NCBI RefSeq assembly: GCF_050908995.1
Contig: NC_135122.1
Location: 16,904,501 to 16,968,500, forward strand
Origin: Andrena cerasifolii
Lineage: Eukaryota > Arthropoda > Insecta > Hymenoptera > Andrenidae
Length of the DNA: 64,000 nt
Direction of reading: 5' to 3'
In this document: positions 14,201 through 26,729 of the stretch, piece after piece
How the letters are laid out: every line of letters starts with the position of its first letter
Numbering within the stretch: the stretch's first letter is position 1
Made by a program: the position numbers and the translations under genes
Notes under the pieces: model-generated
Database searches by the model: none
What the model saw: the letters and a program-made list of their open reading frames with translations, nothing else
What the model was told of the DNA's origin: nothing

Positions 14201-17200
14201 ATCGATTTAAATTGCCCGGCCAGCGTGTGAAGCTATTTGCATGACAGTGATTTTCGGGCGGAGCGGGAATCAGCATAATAATACTTCTGAGATATGTAAC
14301 AGGCCAGAATCCCACTAGCCCCGTGTACAAGCTGCTCCATTATTGGTGGTGCATACGAGAAGGGGATGATTCTCTGTGGGAAAGCAGCCTCGAAGCGCCG
14401 AATAAATTTCCCAAGAACAGTGGACTTATTTACGGAAAAAGGTCTGCCAAATCTGTTCCCACGGCATGAATTTACGGCCCAGTGCACACGAGCACGCTGA
14501 GCACGAGACAAAAGTTCGTTTCATCCCTTTCCAGTCGAGCCATCGTTAATGGACCAGCCTGTATGTATGAAATCAGAGATTAGGAGAACGGGGCGGTCAG
14601 AATCGGATTCTGCTATGCATAATCCGTGTTACGGTCCGCGAGCTTTTCACATTCGGTTTAACGCGTTTCATTCATGGCCGAGCCTCCGCCACGGAAATAC
14701 TGTCTACAAAAGCGCGGCCAATCTGTTGCTTCCTCTTTTCATTTCTACCGCTACTTAGCTGGAATTTTAGTTAATCGATTCCTCAGCCCTCCCCGATCAA
14801 TGGGCCCGGTGTATTCATTTCCCCAGCCCTTTTTTAAACCATCCCCCGTTTCAATTGAACCTGGAAATTTCCTCTATGGCACCGCCCCATAAAATCAGGT
14901 TACATACGGTTTCGAAATCCAGCCGTGTCCAACGTTTGCGCCGCGCGATATTTAATTTTAATACCAGCTACGTAGCGCCGCTCGAAAATTTGCAGCGCGA
15001 CCGCGCGGTTCACCCGCGATTCCCCCCCGCGAAAACTTCGCCGGAAAATATCTTTCAAAATCCATCCGGAGTTTTAATCACCCGACGGCGGCTGCCGACA
15101 GAGCCAATATAACTAACTCCATATATCATTCGCTCTCTTTATTAAAACAAAACAACGCGGCTGCTCCCGTTCCGCAGTTTTATATTTACCGAAAAACAGC
15201 CGGAACGCAGGGGATTTAACCACGAAATAAAAAGCGAGGGACAGCGGAGGTTATTGGACTATGCGTGCGCGATTCCGCGGGAATGAATTAGAAGAGGTTG
15301 ATCGTCGACTCGTAGGGGGGTATTCCAGTGACGTGCGATTTTTTTCAACATTTTTTCAGGAATTTTTATACGGATTTAATGAAATTTTTTTATGCTCAAC
15401 TTTTTACTGCGCATTTACTATATCTTAAACTATGAATAAACATTTTTTTTGGGCGGAAAATATGAAATAAAGATGACGCTGCAGCCCATGAACGAAATTC
15501 GTGGTGTTTTATGTTCGTCCGAAATAAAAAAACCATAGAAATTCTTAAATTATTCGGGCATGGCTATCGTTGGTAGCAGATTTGCATTTAAATGTCGAAA
15601 ATTCATAAAATGCCTGCAATTCGAACATTAAGTGTCGATCTCCCGATTCTTCTTCGTCTTTTTCGGATTATAAAATTAAAAATAAATTAGAAAAGAAAAA
15701 TATCTTGTCGCAATTCTGCTAGGGACGAGAGGGACACATCTGCTGAAGATGCGAACACAAGATGAACCCAACCTGTCAAGCAGAATTTCCGATATCGTGT
15801 CAACCACTTTCTCAAACACCGTATTGAGAAAAACGCGCTTAAAGTTTCGCAAGCAGTACTAATTAAGAAAATTCCACTTACGCGCAATCTGCCACGCCTG
15901 ATCCGTGATAAAAATCTTTCATTAAGCCCGTAAAAAAAATTCCTTGAAAAAAGTCTCAGTAGAATCCTCCGCGCTGTACAAAATTCCATCGCGAACCACC
16001 AAGTTACCCCTGCGCTATTCAGATTAATAAAAGAAAACTCGAGACTAAATTTCGCGCGCCGAAACACGCGCGGAAAAGCCTTGAGGAACCGAATTCTGCG
16101 GAAGTTCGTGTCGCTTCGAATCCACCCTCGCGACTTCCCAGGAATTTCCGTTTAACGCTCCGCACCGTCCCCCGTTTCCGGATATTTAAATCAGAAACGC
16201 GCCGCGAAACTCACCCCCTCCCCCCTCGATCCTTATCAGCCGGAGAACGGCGGGGTGCAACTGCATCGCGAGTATCATAAAAGTGTGCTCGTTGCAGCGA
16301 GAATCACGGCTGGGTCCCGTTGGAACGCGAGTAAAAGTGGGTAACGACGAGGAGGATGGCGGTCATAAGAGCGTGCGAGCTGAAGGGAGAGAGAAAAAGA
16401 GAGAGAGAGAGAGGGGGAGTGGGGGAGGAGAGTGGAGAAGGGGTCGTGGGTGGAGGGATCCTGTTATACACAGTCTGTATCATCACTTTGCGATGTACTT
16501 GCGAGCTTTTCCCGCCTCGTTTAACACGGCCCATTCATAATAGGGTGACGGCCGTAAAAGTATTGCCGGTTATCGCGGCTGGCGCACCACCTAGCTGGCC
16601 AAACATTGTCCCAACCCCCGATTCGCCACCTCCGCCGCTGCGGCAGGACACCTATTGTCCCGCGCCGCGGCAGGGCGAGATGGGCAGCCCGAGGTCCGAC
16701 ACTTTTACCGCGAGCTTTGCCTCATAATTGCCAGATTGCTACGACAAAACTGGCTTCCCCGGTACAACAATCGGGAAATAACGCGATAAATCTCGCCTCG
16801 CGCTGTTACCTCGGACCGACGGTCGCAATACCGAGTCTGTCGTTGATATTAAATGTCGGACGGTGTAAGAATCACAACGGAGACAGCTATCGGTTACGCT
16901 GCTTACCGGGTCCGATGTTCGTTCATCCCCGATCCGGGATCGATTCGCTTGATCACAGTCGACACCTAGTGTGCATCACACCGCGACGAGTGCAAAAGTG
17001 TACAACACTTGAGCGAAGCACCGGGGAATGCCCGCAGTCGTGCGAGAAACGTGCGCGGGGTTGTATGCTGAGACGCTTCGCTCTGCTCGGTGTCGCGTCT
17101 AGAATTGCACTGTCCTTGTTACGCGCGATCAACGCCCGGCGCGTAAACATTGGCCGTACGGAATTGGTTGTCCTGCGAAATAGGGGTGGTCGGTTGTTAT

Positions 17201-17392
17201 GCCCGGTTGGCGATGCTACGCCTCGGGTTACTCGACGTGTCTCGGGTAAGGCCCGTTTCGCCTGCACAGTATCCTGCGCTGGCGGCTGGCGCGAAAGTGT
17301 CCGTACAAGCGATAACCTTTGCGCCATTTAGGGCGATACCCCGACGGCCGTCCTCCGAACAGACGGTGATGGTAAATCTGAAAGACTTCGTA
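11250..17392. other. Non-coding DNA; AT islands at 13.3-13.45 and 15.3-15.7 kb
   Basis: The longest frame is 241 codons (16606-17331 plus), in CpG-rich DNA where the minus strand is also open for 124 codons; neither has a recognisable domain. The AT islands probably are old transposon remnants, but I could not define ends. Confidence 0.5.
16390..16445 (+). repeat. GA-rich simple sequence
   Basis: GAGAGAAAAAGAGAGAGAGA followed by G-rich purine sequence. It lies at the left edge of a CpG-rich stretch (16.2-17.4 kb) that could be a promoter island, but no transcript start is evident. Confidence 0.8.
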
Positions 17393-17551
17393 TGACGCAT
17401 TGAGAGCAAGAACGGACTAATCCACGTTGAAAAATATTTAATTATTCGTATTTTGTATGATTAATACAGCCTATTGGAATACATTATTGTTACTAACTCA
17501 ATTTCGCATAAAACAAATGTGTGATAGTCCGATTTTGTTCCCAATGCCTCA
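17393..17551. mobile_element. Short TA-flanked MITE (about 159 bp)
   Basis: Starts TGACGCATTGAGAGCAAGAA and ends with the inverted counterpart (right end read inward TGAGGCATTGGGAACAAAAT), about 80% matched over 27 bases, and is bounded by TA on both sides. The interior is AT-rich. Fits a Tc1/mariner-type MITE. Confidence 0.6.
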
Positions 17552-18520
17552 TATTATTTTCGCCCTTTTGCCGTGAAAACTGTGCCGCGTAAACGGACGC
17601 AGTGTATGTGGGAAACGGGCCTTATGGGGGAGGCTTTCGTGGCGCTCGAGAAATGGTGTAAAGTCGTAATTTCAACACGGGATAAAAATCTGTAAACTGA
17701 ATACTAAAAAGTCAAAGTTCTTGGTAAAAGGTTACAATGCACCGCGACCATTATTTTCGTTCCACCCCTGGCCTCGTCTACCGTCGCTATGATTCAAACA
17801 CTCGGCGTACATAGGATTTACATCGCGGACATTTGTCAACGTCCGCTGTATCGCGTAATAGGAATGCACGCGAGACGCACAGCCGCGCTGAAGTTATCCG
17901 ATCGAGTGTTGGAGAGGGCTCGCCTAATCGGAAAGTTTGATTTGAACGTGAAGGATCGCCGGCTCGTCTTCCCGTCGATTTAAGAGCGGGCGGCGCGCGG
18001 CTCCAGGATGATCGATACTCACGAGCCGAACTTCATCCACGCGGGCCAACTTTCCCGCGAATTTCGCGAATTTATTTCACGGCCGTATCAGGCCACGCTG
18101 ATTCCCGAGAGCTCCGGAGCTCGCGAGATTCCCGTCGATCGACTCGGTCCGGGAACGATTCGAGTTTCCGCCATTCGTTCCAGGCCGAAGTAGAGACCTC
18201 CGTCCAACGAAATAGATCGAGGCACGGAACAGGGAAGCAATCGTACGGTCGTTAAGGCGTCGAAATCCCTTAACGTCGTGCACATTTCGCGACGGAGTCG
18301 AGAGAATCGCGAGGAAACGCGTTTCATCGGCACGCTGGCTCCTCCGGCGCTAGAAATCACATCGAAATCCGCGAGCGTCGACCTTTTGTCGTTTCCACGT
18401 GATTTATGGGAATTGCTTGATGCACTGTGTCGTCAACTTTATGGTACGATTGTTCCAGAATAGAGGGAGGGAAGGGTTTCACTGTAAACTATACAGAAAT
18501 TAAAAAAATTTCAAATTTTT

Positions 18521-19008
18521 AAGTTTCTAAGTTTCTAAGTTTCTAAGTTTCTAAGTTTCTAAGTTTCTAAGTTTCTAAGTTTCTAAGTTTCTAAGTTTCT
18601 GAGTTTCTATGTTTCTAAGTTTCTAAGTTTCTAAGTTTCTAAGTTTCTAAGTTTCTAAGTTTCTAAGTTTCTAAGTTTCTAAGTTTCTAAGTTTCTAAGT
18701 TTCTAAGTTTCTAAGTTTCTAAGTTTCTAAGTTTCTAAGTTTCTAAGTTTCTAAGTTTCTAAGTTTCTAAGTTTCTAAGTTTCTAAGTTTCTAAGTTTCT
18801 AAGTTTCTAAGTTTCTAAGTTTCTAAGTTTCTAAGTTTCTAAGTTTCTAAGTTTCTAAGTTTCTAAGTTTCTAAGTTTCTAAGTTTCTAAGTTTCTAAGT
18901 TTCTAAGTTTCTAAGTTTCTAAGTTTCTAAGTTTCTAAGTTTCTAAGTTTCTAAGTTTCTAAGTTTCTAAGTTTCTAAGTTTCTAAGTTTCTAAGTTTCT
19001 AAGTTTCT
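18521..19008 (+). repeat. Octamer satellite array 1, unit AAGTTTCT, about 61 copies
   Basis: Perfectly 8-bp periodic for 488 bases with almost no variants (changes near 18601-18611). It joins, without loss of 8-bp phase, the second array at the junction octamer AAGTTTCG (19009-19016). High homogeneity points to recent expansion or strong homogenisation. Confidence 0.98.
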
Positions 19009-19016
19009 AAGTTTCG

Positions 19017-19392
19017 AAACTCTGAAACTCTGAAACTCTGAAACTCTGAAACTCTGAAACTCTGAAACTCTGAAACTCTGAAACTCTGAAACTCTGAAAC
19101 TCTGAAACTCTGAAACTCTGAAACTCTGAAACTCTGAAACTCTGAAACTCTGAAACTCTGAAACTCTGAAACTCTGAAACTCTGAAACTCTGAAACTCTG
19201 AAACTCTGAAACTCTGAAACTCTGAAACTCTGAAACTCTGAAACTCTGAAACTCTGAAACTCTGAAACTCTGAAACTCTGAAGCTCTGAAACTCTGAAGC
19301 TCTGAAACTCTGAAGCTCTGAAGCCCTGAAAATCTGAAGCTCTGAAGCTCTGAAGCTCTGAAGCTCTGAAACTCTGAAACTCTGAAACTCTA
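19017..19392 (+). repeat. Octamer satellite array 2, unit AAACTCTG, about 47 copies
   Basis: Starts in the same 8-bp register as array 1. Its core GAAACT is the reverse complement of the AGTTTC core of array 1, so the arrays are head-to-head. Uniform at the left; the last 110 bases collect AAGCTCTG variants, so divergence increases away from the junction. Confidence 0.98.
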
Positions 19393-19410
19393 AAACTAAA
19401 AAATTAAAAA

Positions 19411-19490
19411 ATTCAATGATTCAATGATTCAAAGGTTCAAAGATTCAAGGATTCAATGATTAAAAGATTCGTAGATTCAAAGATTAAAAA
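19411..19490 (+). repeat. Degenerate octamer array 3, ATTCAATG/ATTCAAAG type
   Basis: About ten 8-mers (ATTCAATG, ATTCAAAG, GTTCAAAG, ATTCAAGG, ATTAAAAG, ATTCGTAG and the like) follow array 2 with the same period but a two-base register shift. Looks like an older, decayed octamer domain. Confidence 0.75.
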
Positions 19491-19923
19491 CTTCTAAAAT
19501 TCGAATACTCCTATTCTCACCGGGCGATTTAACCCTCGACACGTAGGAATATCTAAGAATGCAATACGGAAGGACGAAGTTGCACGCCAGCGAGACGCAG
19601 GGTGATTGAAAGTAAGCAACGTTGAAATCCTATCGGCGCGTTTTAAGGGAGGATTAGCAAGCTTTTAGTGCATCTCGAGGAATAAGGTTTGATCGTGGCG
19701 CACGTGGGATGCGGCTCCCTCGGTGGAGAGTAACGGGAGATCGATTGCAACCGGCAATCTCAGCCGATCCACCAGCGACGAGTAAATCGTGAAACAAGTT
19801 GAAAGTATTATCGCTTACACGTTAATGTATCGTTATATATTATATCGAACGTTTACGTAAGGATTGCATGAGGTAAGTAAGACTTTCGGTGCTCAACGGA
19901 GGCGAACGTTCACGTAGTTTCAG

Positions 19924-20046
19924 CCACCGACCGACCGAGAGTCCCCGAGCGAGGAACGCCTCCGACGAGCAGAACGAGCGCGGAGAGCCGCCTCGACGTT
20001 CTCGTTTTGCTCGCCCACGGACTGCGCGGGTATTGTAAATAGCTGA
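19924..20046 (+). CDS. Candidate last coding exon of an unidentified gene
   Basis: Behind the acceptor-like TAGTTTCAG at 19915-19923 an open frame in phase 0 gives 40 residues: PPTDRESPSEERLRRAERAR, then RAASTFSFCSPTDCAGIVNS, ending in TGA at 20044-20046. An in-frame TAG at 19915-19917 means the frame can only be entered by splicing. The polar, helix-like first half and small-residue tail look like a cytoplasmic C-terminus. The sequence after the stop has 3'UTR character. A second frame (TDRPRVPERG onward, ending at 20039-20041) is also open, so the frame choice is uncertain. No family recognised and no upstream exon found. Confidence 0.3.
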   Translation, partial: PPTDRESPSEERLRRAERARRAASTFSFCSPTDCAGIVNS

Positions 20047-21985
20047 GTGTATAAATTTCAGTTCCCAGTTCATTGTATAAACATTATAAATACACAGGAG
20101 GGAGGAAAGCGCGAGGAACACCGGTCGATCGTTCGCGTCGAAGCGTCGGAAACGGATCACGCAAAGACTGTCCTCCGCTGTTTCCTCGGGGCGCTCCGAA
20201 TACCGGCGGCCCCGCCGCGAAACTCTGTAAATATAATCGCGATCACGTAACAAGTGCCAAATACGCGACTCACACACGCATATACATATATACATACGCA
20301 TACAACGCGAATACATGTACGTACGTTGCATAGGAATCGAGTGCGCGCTCGTTTACCGCAATAACAAGCGAACGGGGAGCCGTGCACACCTTTCGCCGAT
20401 ACCGAAACTTCGGCAGGAGTTGCCGATGGAACGGCGAGCACGCGGATGTTTACCGAGTATTTGAATAACAAATGGAACGGAACGGCTGCCGCGACTCTTC
20501 GCGGTCGAGCACGGAGGAAATCACGAGCGTGTCTCTCGCCTCGCTCAGATTCTCAGCCCCGACTGTCCGTTTTTTCTTTCACTCCATTGGGCGCCCTCTT
20601 CCGTGAGTGCAGCCGCGAATCTCGCACGGGGGCAGGGCGCGTTCGGTTCGTTTCTAGTAGACGAGCGCGGGATGCTCGTGACTTACGAGCAAGCTAGACA
20701 AATCAATGTGCTTCTTCGTTCGGTTTCGGTCGGCAAAGGGAAAACGCGCGAATGTGGCGGGAGGAAGAAATGGAAGCTTGGAGACTCTAGTCGTAAGGGG
20801 GTTTAACAATAATTAATTACGTCGTCGTAAGTCTGGTATCTCGTAGGCAATCCCGCCGGCTGCTCGTCACAAAACCGACCCTCTCGGAACAGACAGTCGT
20901 TGTTGTTGATTATTTACTGTTGAAGCGAGCGAAACCGACGCGGGAATTGCGGGAAGCTTAAGTGGAGGCGATGAAATGGTCGATTTTGTGGACGGGCGAT
21001 GTTCACTGTGTTCCTGTAAATAAATATACATAAACGAAGGTGTAACCTGCTTAGATTAACTATGCCGTAATTATAAACGACCGCGGAGTACCAGGTGAAA
21101 CTCGCGTCAGATCGACAAGCAGCCTAACGAACCCTTCATCCCCCACACAATCATCCTTCGCTTCACCCTTCTTCATCTTCCTTCTCGTACGCCGACGTTC
21201 GGTAAACATGCTTTTGAAATTTCGTACGAGCCTTCCTTTTATACAGAAAGTATTTTGTTAAACGATTACGCCGGGATCGAGTTGGAAAATGTTTAACGCT
21301 TTCGCTATATATATACACACACACACACACATACTCGTTTCCTGTTGTTCACGTACGAGTCGGAAAATCGGGCGGAACAGTCGAAGCAATATACAGATAC
21401 ATCCGAACGGCGAGACGAAGAGATAAAGAGATGCCTATGTAGTCGGTAACTTGAACGGCGAAAGTGTTAAAGAGTTTTTTTACCCCTCCCCAAGTAGAAG
21501 AGATTTCGACGAGTCAGGCGAGCCTATTCAGGAGAGGAAGATCGTTGCACGGTTAAGTGGCTAAAGAAGAGCGTAAGAGCGAATGAGAGCCCGCCTATGT
21601 TTAGAAGAAGACGATACTACCCGACGGACAGAGAGAATGCTCGGGGGTTCGCTTTTAATGTGCATCGTAAAACTCGCTGCGTAGTGTTACTCTAAATGTC
21701 GCTGCATTTATAATCTGTAAGTATAGAGTTGTGTTTTAACGTGTAAAGAAAGGAAGTCGGGCGGATATCGTTCGGTTCGGCGCAATTCGGAGAGGACGAT
21801 TAGTCAATTAAAGGATACATGGTCCAGCGAGGGGTGATCCTTTGCAGACGGGCTGGTCCTTTCTTTCTGGTTTCACGGGAAATGTGTTTTCTGTCCGCGT
21901 TATTGTACATTTTTCATGATTCCCTTATTGTGATAAATTATCTAGGACTGTACGAATAAAACCAGAAACCGAAACACCTGCTGTT
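20047..21985 (+). other. Probable long 3'UTR of an unidentified plus-strand gene
   Basis: About 1.9 kb without a convincing frame, of mixed composition, with 3'UTR traits: two Pumilio-type TGTAAATA sites (20226-20233, 21015-21022), an AT plus AC dinucleotide run (21306-21331), and near the end TTATTGTGATAAATT followed by AATAAA at 21955-21960. After that the texture returns to the surrounding GC-rich type. It would belong to the candidate exon ending at 20046. Transcription is inferred from these features only. Confidence 0.45.
21955..21960 (+). terminator. Candidate polyadenylation signal
   Basis: AATAAA preceded by a T-rich stretch and followed within 40 bases by GT/T-rich sequence (CTGCTGTTTTC). 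It would end the putative 3'UTR that starts near 20047. Confidence 0.45.
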
Positions 21986-21999
21986 TTCATTAAAATGCC

Positions 22000-24900
22000 C
22001 CTCAACTCGAAGCGATACGAAGAGACGAAGAAACGGGGAAGCGAGGAATCGAGGTAAGCGCGCAGTGGTTGATCCTCCACTTCCCTTCCTTTTCCCGCGG
22101 AGTTAACTCGCGGCGCACAAATTGCCCGGACGAATAAACTAGATTCTTTGCGCGCTCGTAAAGAGCAGGGTAAACATTCGACACGTTAATACGCAGCATA
22201 ATGTTATGGTTCGCATGCAGATCGCGTAAATCCCGGGGAGAAATCGTGTTCGCGCGTTTAAAAGCCGCGCGAAGTTATTGGGATTGCGTGTATTATTATA
22301 GGGAACATCCAGGGGAATCGCGCGCAAACTGTACCTCATTGAATTCTAGATATTTACGCAGCACGGACTGCATTCACCGTGATTACCATCGATATACTAT
22401 GCAAATTCGTGGACAATTTAGTGCTGCCTAAAAATATAAAGTATCGGGCGCCGGGCTTGTATCGTTGCACCATACTAATTCCCGAAATAGAGCTCGTAGC
22501 GAAACTTCAAATGGACCTCCATCACTGCAATGAATTGGATCCCCCTTTAATCCGGGAACACGCTGCAGGTATTTCCAAAAACCGCGACATACAAATGCGC
22601 AAAAACAGATTAAATTCAACTACTTCGAATTAGTTAAAAGTTACTAGTTCAATTCTTCAAAGATCCTCGTTAAGCCTTCGTGGTACACACAGGGTGTGTC
22701 ACACTCCAGAAAATGTCTTTGCCAATATTTCTGTAAATCTCTAAGCCAAAAGTTTGGTGAATTTTTAATAAAAAACGTGGCTTTCTTCAAACACAAATTT
22801 CAACGTATCAAAATTTACGTTTCTAGAAAAACACTATTAGAGCACGGCTGTATTGCAAATGTACAATTATCGCTAAAAAGTTAAAAGAATCAAAACATGA
22901 AAATGGTAATTGAAAAATAACGCTAGGGTGCAGTGAACCCCGTGTGACCAATTTGTGATTATAAGAAAGTATGAACACGGAGGTCTGGGTTATTTCTCGA
23001 AACACGATTGCCCCCGGTACCTACCCTTTCGTTTCACCTTTTTCCCTTCATCTTCCTTTCCATCGAAGGGGAGTCACAGAAGACACGCGCCAGCAGGGGT
23101 AGTATACCCACAGATTCAATTAGGAGTCTGCAAAAAGCGCGACGGATCAGCAGAGCCGGCGGAAAAGTGGATATGAAGCATCTCGGAGTGATGCAAAGTG
23201 TCCGTGACAGCGTCGTCGATGCATCGACGACGCCAAGGTATTATCGACTTTATCCTTAAGCTCCTTTCCCGCTGGAGTAACCGTATCAACTCGTCGCGAC
23301 ACCGACCGATGTAAAACATCAGGACTCCCTCGACTCTCAGCTCTGTCCTCGCGGATTCCAGGATCTCTGTCTGCATCCCCCGCGAAAGGAGCCAGTGTCC
23401 TCCCTTGAAAGCAACCCCATCGCCGTTTTTCCTCGCGAGCATTTCATTGATCACGACGAATCCTGTCTCCCCTCGTCTCGGGGAAAGAGGAACCTCGCGA
23501 CGCGTTTAACGGCGACTTTATTTCGCAGTCGTATTCACGGAGGGATAAAAGCCGGTTTATTTAAAAACGCGTTGCGAAAGGGTGGCGGCTTATTATAAGA
23601 CGTCGCTCGCCACAGGTCGTCCGAGGGGGTTGCTTTATTCGGAGAATACTTCGCAGCCTTTCCGAGCTCACTGTCACTAAAAACAAAGTTGCCAGTTGTG
23701 GAGAATTTATAACACTCCGCAGGTTGATTAATAACCGGGATAATTTCATTCCGTGAAGTCTCCTTATAGAAAATTCCGGGGTATTCTTACATCCGGCGTG
23801 ATGGTAAATACAGAGCTGTCATTCACAATAGAAAATACCCAAGTATAGCGTTGCTAATCCAGCGACCTCCCGCCGTTCTATAAATATAATAACTTATAAA
23901 TGTTTGTCAGAAAGCCAGGGAAGCGACCGAATTTATTCGTCCACCGCGCGATACGTATCTACCCCGGAGAATGAATATTTGCTCGAAGGACGCCGGCTGC
24001 AGCAGCGTCTCTTTGTCTATCCGACACCGGGACCCCTCCATTTTCTCAATTCCGCCGCTTTCCGCGCGAGACCCCCTTTGACTTTCCCCGGGAATCCCGG
24101 GCGAGACAAGAGCCGCGAGCCTTAAAGGAACCGTCGGTTTCAAAGTGGCACGCGGTATCCCCGAAGGACTCTTCAATCGAGCATTTGAATAATTCTACCC
24201 CCTTTTTCTCCGGCCGTCTTTCCTCTCGACCGACGCGCTCCGGGTTCTCGCGTGCTCCCTCAAAGATCCCCCTGCATTGGCGCTCGCCAATTGATTTCAC
24301 GGCTAGGCTCGATTATCCCCAGCAATCCTGAGAGGCGCCGCGAGAGCCACGCGTTCAAGATGACGCAAGGGGAAATACACTCGGCGCGTCTGACCATCGC
24401 TGGACTCTTCTACTCGCGCGCTAGGCTTTCGGGATTCTCGCGCGCAAATGATTGATCCTAAGCGGCGGCGGTAGTACATTTTTAGCATCGCGGAATACCC
24501 GGCAGTGCTCGGACTCGATAGCAGCCAGGAGTCACGATAAACGATTAACCCCGACGTAAATCGCCGTGGAAAATTATACGCGACGCATGGACACGCGCGC
24601 AAACGGCGCTGCACCTCGTAAAGCATCGCGGCCCGCGCGGATTTATGAAAGCGTGCACGCTCGATAACGGGCCGTAACATTTTCTCCGGTATTAATCGCT
24701 CGACGCTAATCCGATCGAAAGATGAATTCGATGACGACGCTCGTCGATCGAGCCAATAATTTGTCGAACTCGTAGCACGATTCCTTCTGTTAAAAGCCGC
24801 ACGGTAATCGGAAAAGAAGGAGCTACCGCGAGTAGGGAGGATGACTGAGTCGCGAGGAAAGTTTTGACGTAATGTGCGCGTCGAGGGTAGAAGAATCCTC

Positions 24901-26729
24901 CCCCGAGATTGCAGGCTCGCGGAAGGATTTGAAGAAAGTGGAGTAGAATTCGCGAGGAAAGCATTGGGCGAAATCTGAACGTCTTGCGGGCGGTTGGATG
25001 AACTCCCGGCGACTCCATTTCGTTGTTAGACGCCAGGTTCAGCGTGTAGACGGTGCATGCGCTTTACATAGGAGATCGAGAATGATGAAGCGCGCTGCAT
25101 ATTCCTCATATATGCATAACCCAGGCTCGGCGAGTGCAGCGTTACACTCGGCGGCCTGAGATATTCGGATTTCACCGCGGCACTTTGTCCCCCGTTCCGG
25201 AAGAATATAACGGGCCCCCTAAGCGGGGATGAAACGAGACCACGGAATCGAACGGACTTCAAACGCCAGCGTCTTTTATCGCGATACATGCACTCTCGGA
25301 GCAACTATCCTAAAGCCACGGTCCAAGTACTCCGAGTGTCTGAATCGCGATTAGAGGACAATAAAAGGCCGCGAGAGGATTGATCGGGGATACTTGAACT
25401 TTCAGATTAAACTCCATTAAACTGTCGAGTCCCGCAACAATGACACTTGGGGCAGGCAGTTGGCGAAGTGGCGCGTAAACGAAGTCGACAAAGGGGGTAA
25501 AGAGAGCGGAGGAGTACGGGTGATCTGGTTAATTAAGATTGTCACCTTGGTCGGCACAGAAGCTTGTATTGAACCAGCCGTTGTTACCTTCCCCGCCAGC
25601 CGGGAAAAAGCGACTGAATAATGACTATGCATAAGGACGCGCAAAGGATTTCATATAAATGATAATGCTCCCCGGCGGCTCCTTCCGTCTCCGGCTTGCT
25701 GGGGGACGGGCTCAAAGGAATTACAAATTTCGACGGGGGCCAAAATTGGTCGCATGAAAAATACATTTAAAAATATACTACGGCGCGGTCCCGCACAGCC
25801 ACCCCGACTCCGATATCTCCGATATTGTCGGCGGGAGCACCCGTGTTCCCTTTGACCTCCTTCCGTTTACGAAGGAAAAATAGGGCGCTCCGCCGGCCCT
25901 TCGCGCCGCCGTGCCCCGTGCTCGAGTTTTAAATGGACTTTATCGACGATGTCGCGCAACTCCCCTCGCGAAAAGTTCGCGACGATACACCGAGTGTTTC
26001 TTTATTGACCGGACTTACTTTACACCGATAAAGGAGCATCCTCTGTACCTTGGATCGAGCAGTCCCTCGTGCGCCAAAGATATTCCTCTTGCACTTTTCC
26101 TGGGAATATAAAAAGACTACTGTCGCGCGCGAGAACAACCCCCAGGGGGCTCTAGAGTTGCCGCCGTTAAACCCAATTATTGCTTGAATATGTAGGACCG
26201 TCACCTCGCTCCCATGCGCTCCCGCCTTTCTCCGGCTCGTTCGCCCTTTTACCAGCAGTGTCGCATACGTAACCAAAGTTCGTAATTTACCTAAATTTCG
26301 GCGGACGGCGTGACCGCGCGAACCACGCCGGGCTGCCCCTGGCCACTTGGCAACATAACGACTTAATTCGCCCAGGTGTCCGCGGGGAAACGGACGTACG
26401 GATCCCTCGGGGCGATCATACCATGGCTGACTTAATGGAAACGAATAGTACTTTCCCCGATGTTCGCCGAGCCACGCGTAATGATTCAAAATGTAGGCCA
26501 TACGTTGCTCGTATCCCATCGAGCGTACTTGTACGAGGGAACACCCGGCTCGTCGCTAATCCGTACCGCCAAACAATTACATCGCCCCTCTGTAATTGAA
26601 ACGAACAGTATTTTCCTACACGCTGTATCTGCGGTAACTTTCCACATCCAGGCATGAAAGCTCGTCCCACGACTCCCTTAAATTGATAAGAACACCTGCG
26701 AACGGGCTCCACCGACAGCAGAGTTCAGC
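22000..26729. other. Non-coding DNA after the putative 3'UTR
   Basis: Overlapping chance frames up to 196 codons (25929-26519 minus). 22680-22950 is AT-richer, begins with ACACACAGGGTGTGTCACAC and may be a transposon remnant. Nothing else supported. Confidence 0.5.

Noticed and set aside
16606..17331. 241-codon plus-strand open frame
   Set aside because: The opposite strand is open for 124 codons over the same region, composition is Arg-rich and no family is recognisable.
18521..19392. Octamer arrays considered as a CRISPR array or telomeric repeat
   Set aside because: There are no spacers, and the unit is neither TTAGG nor a related telomere repeat; it is a plain tandem satellite.
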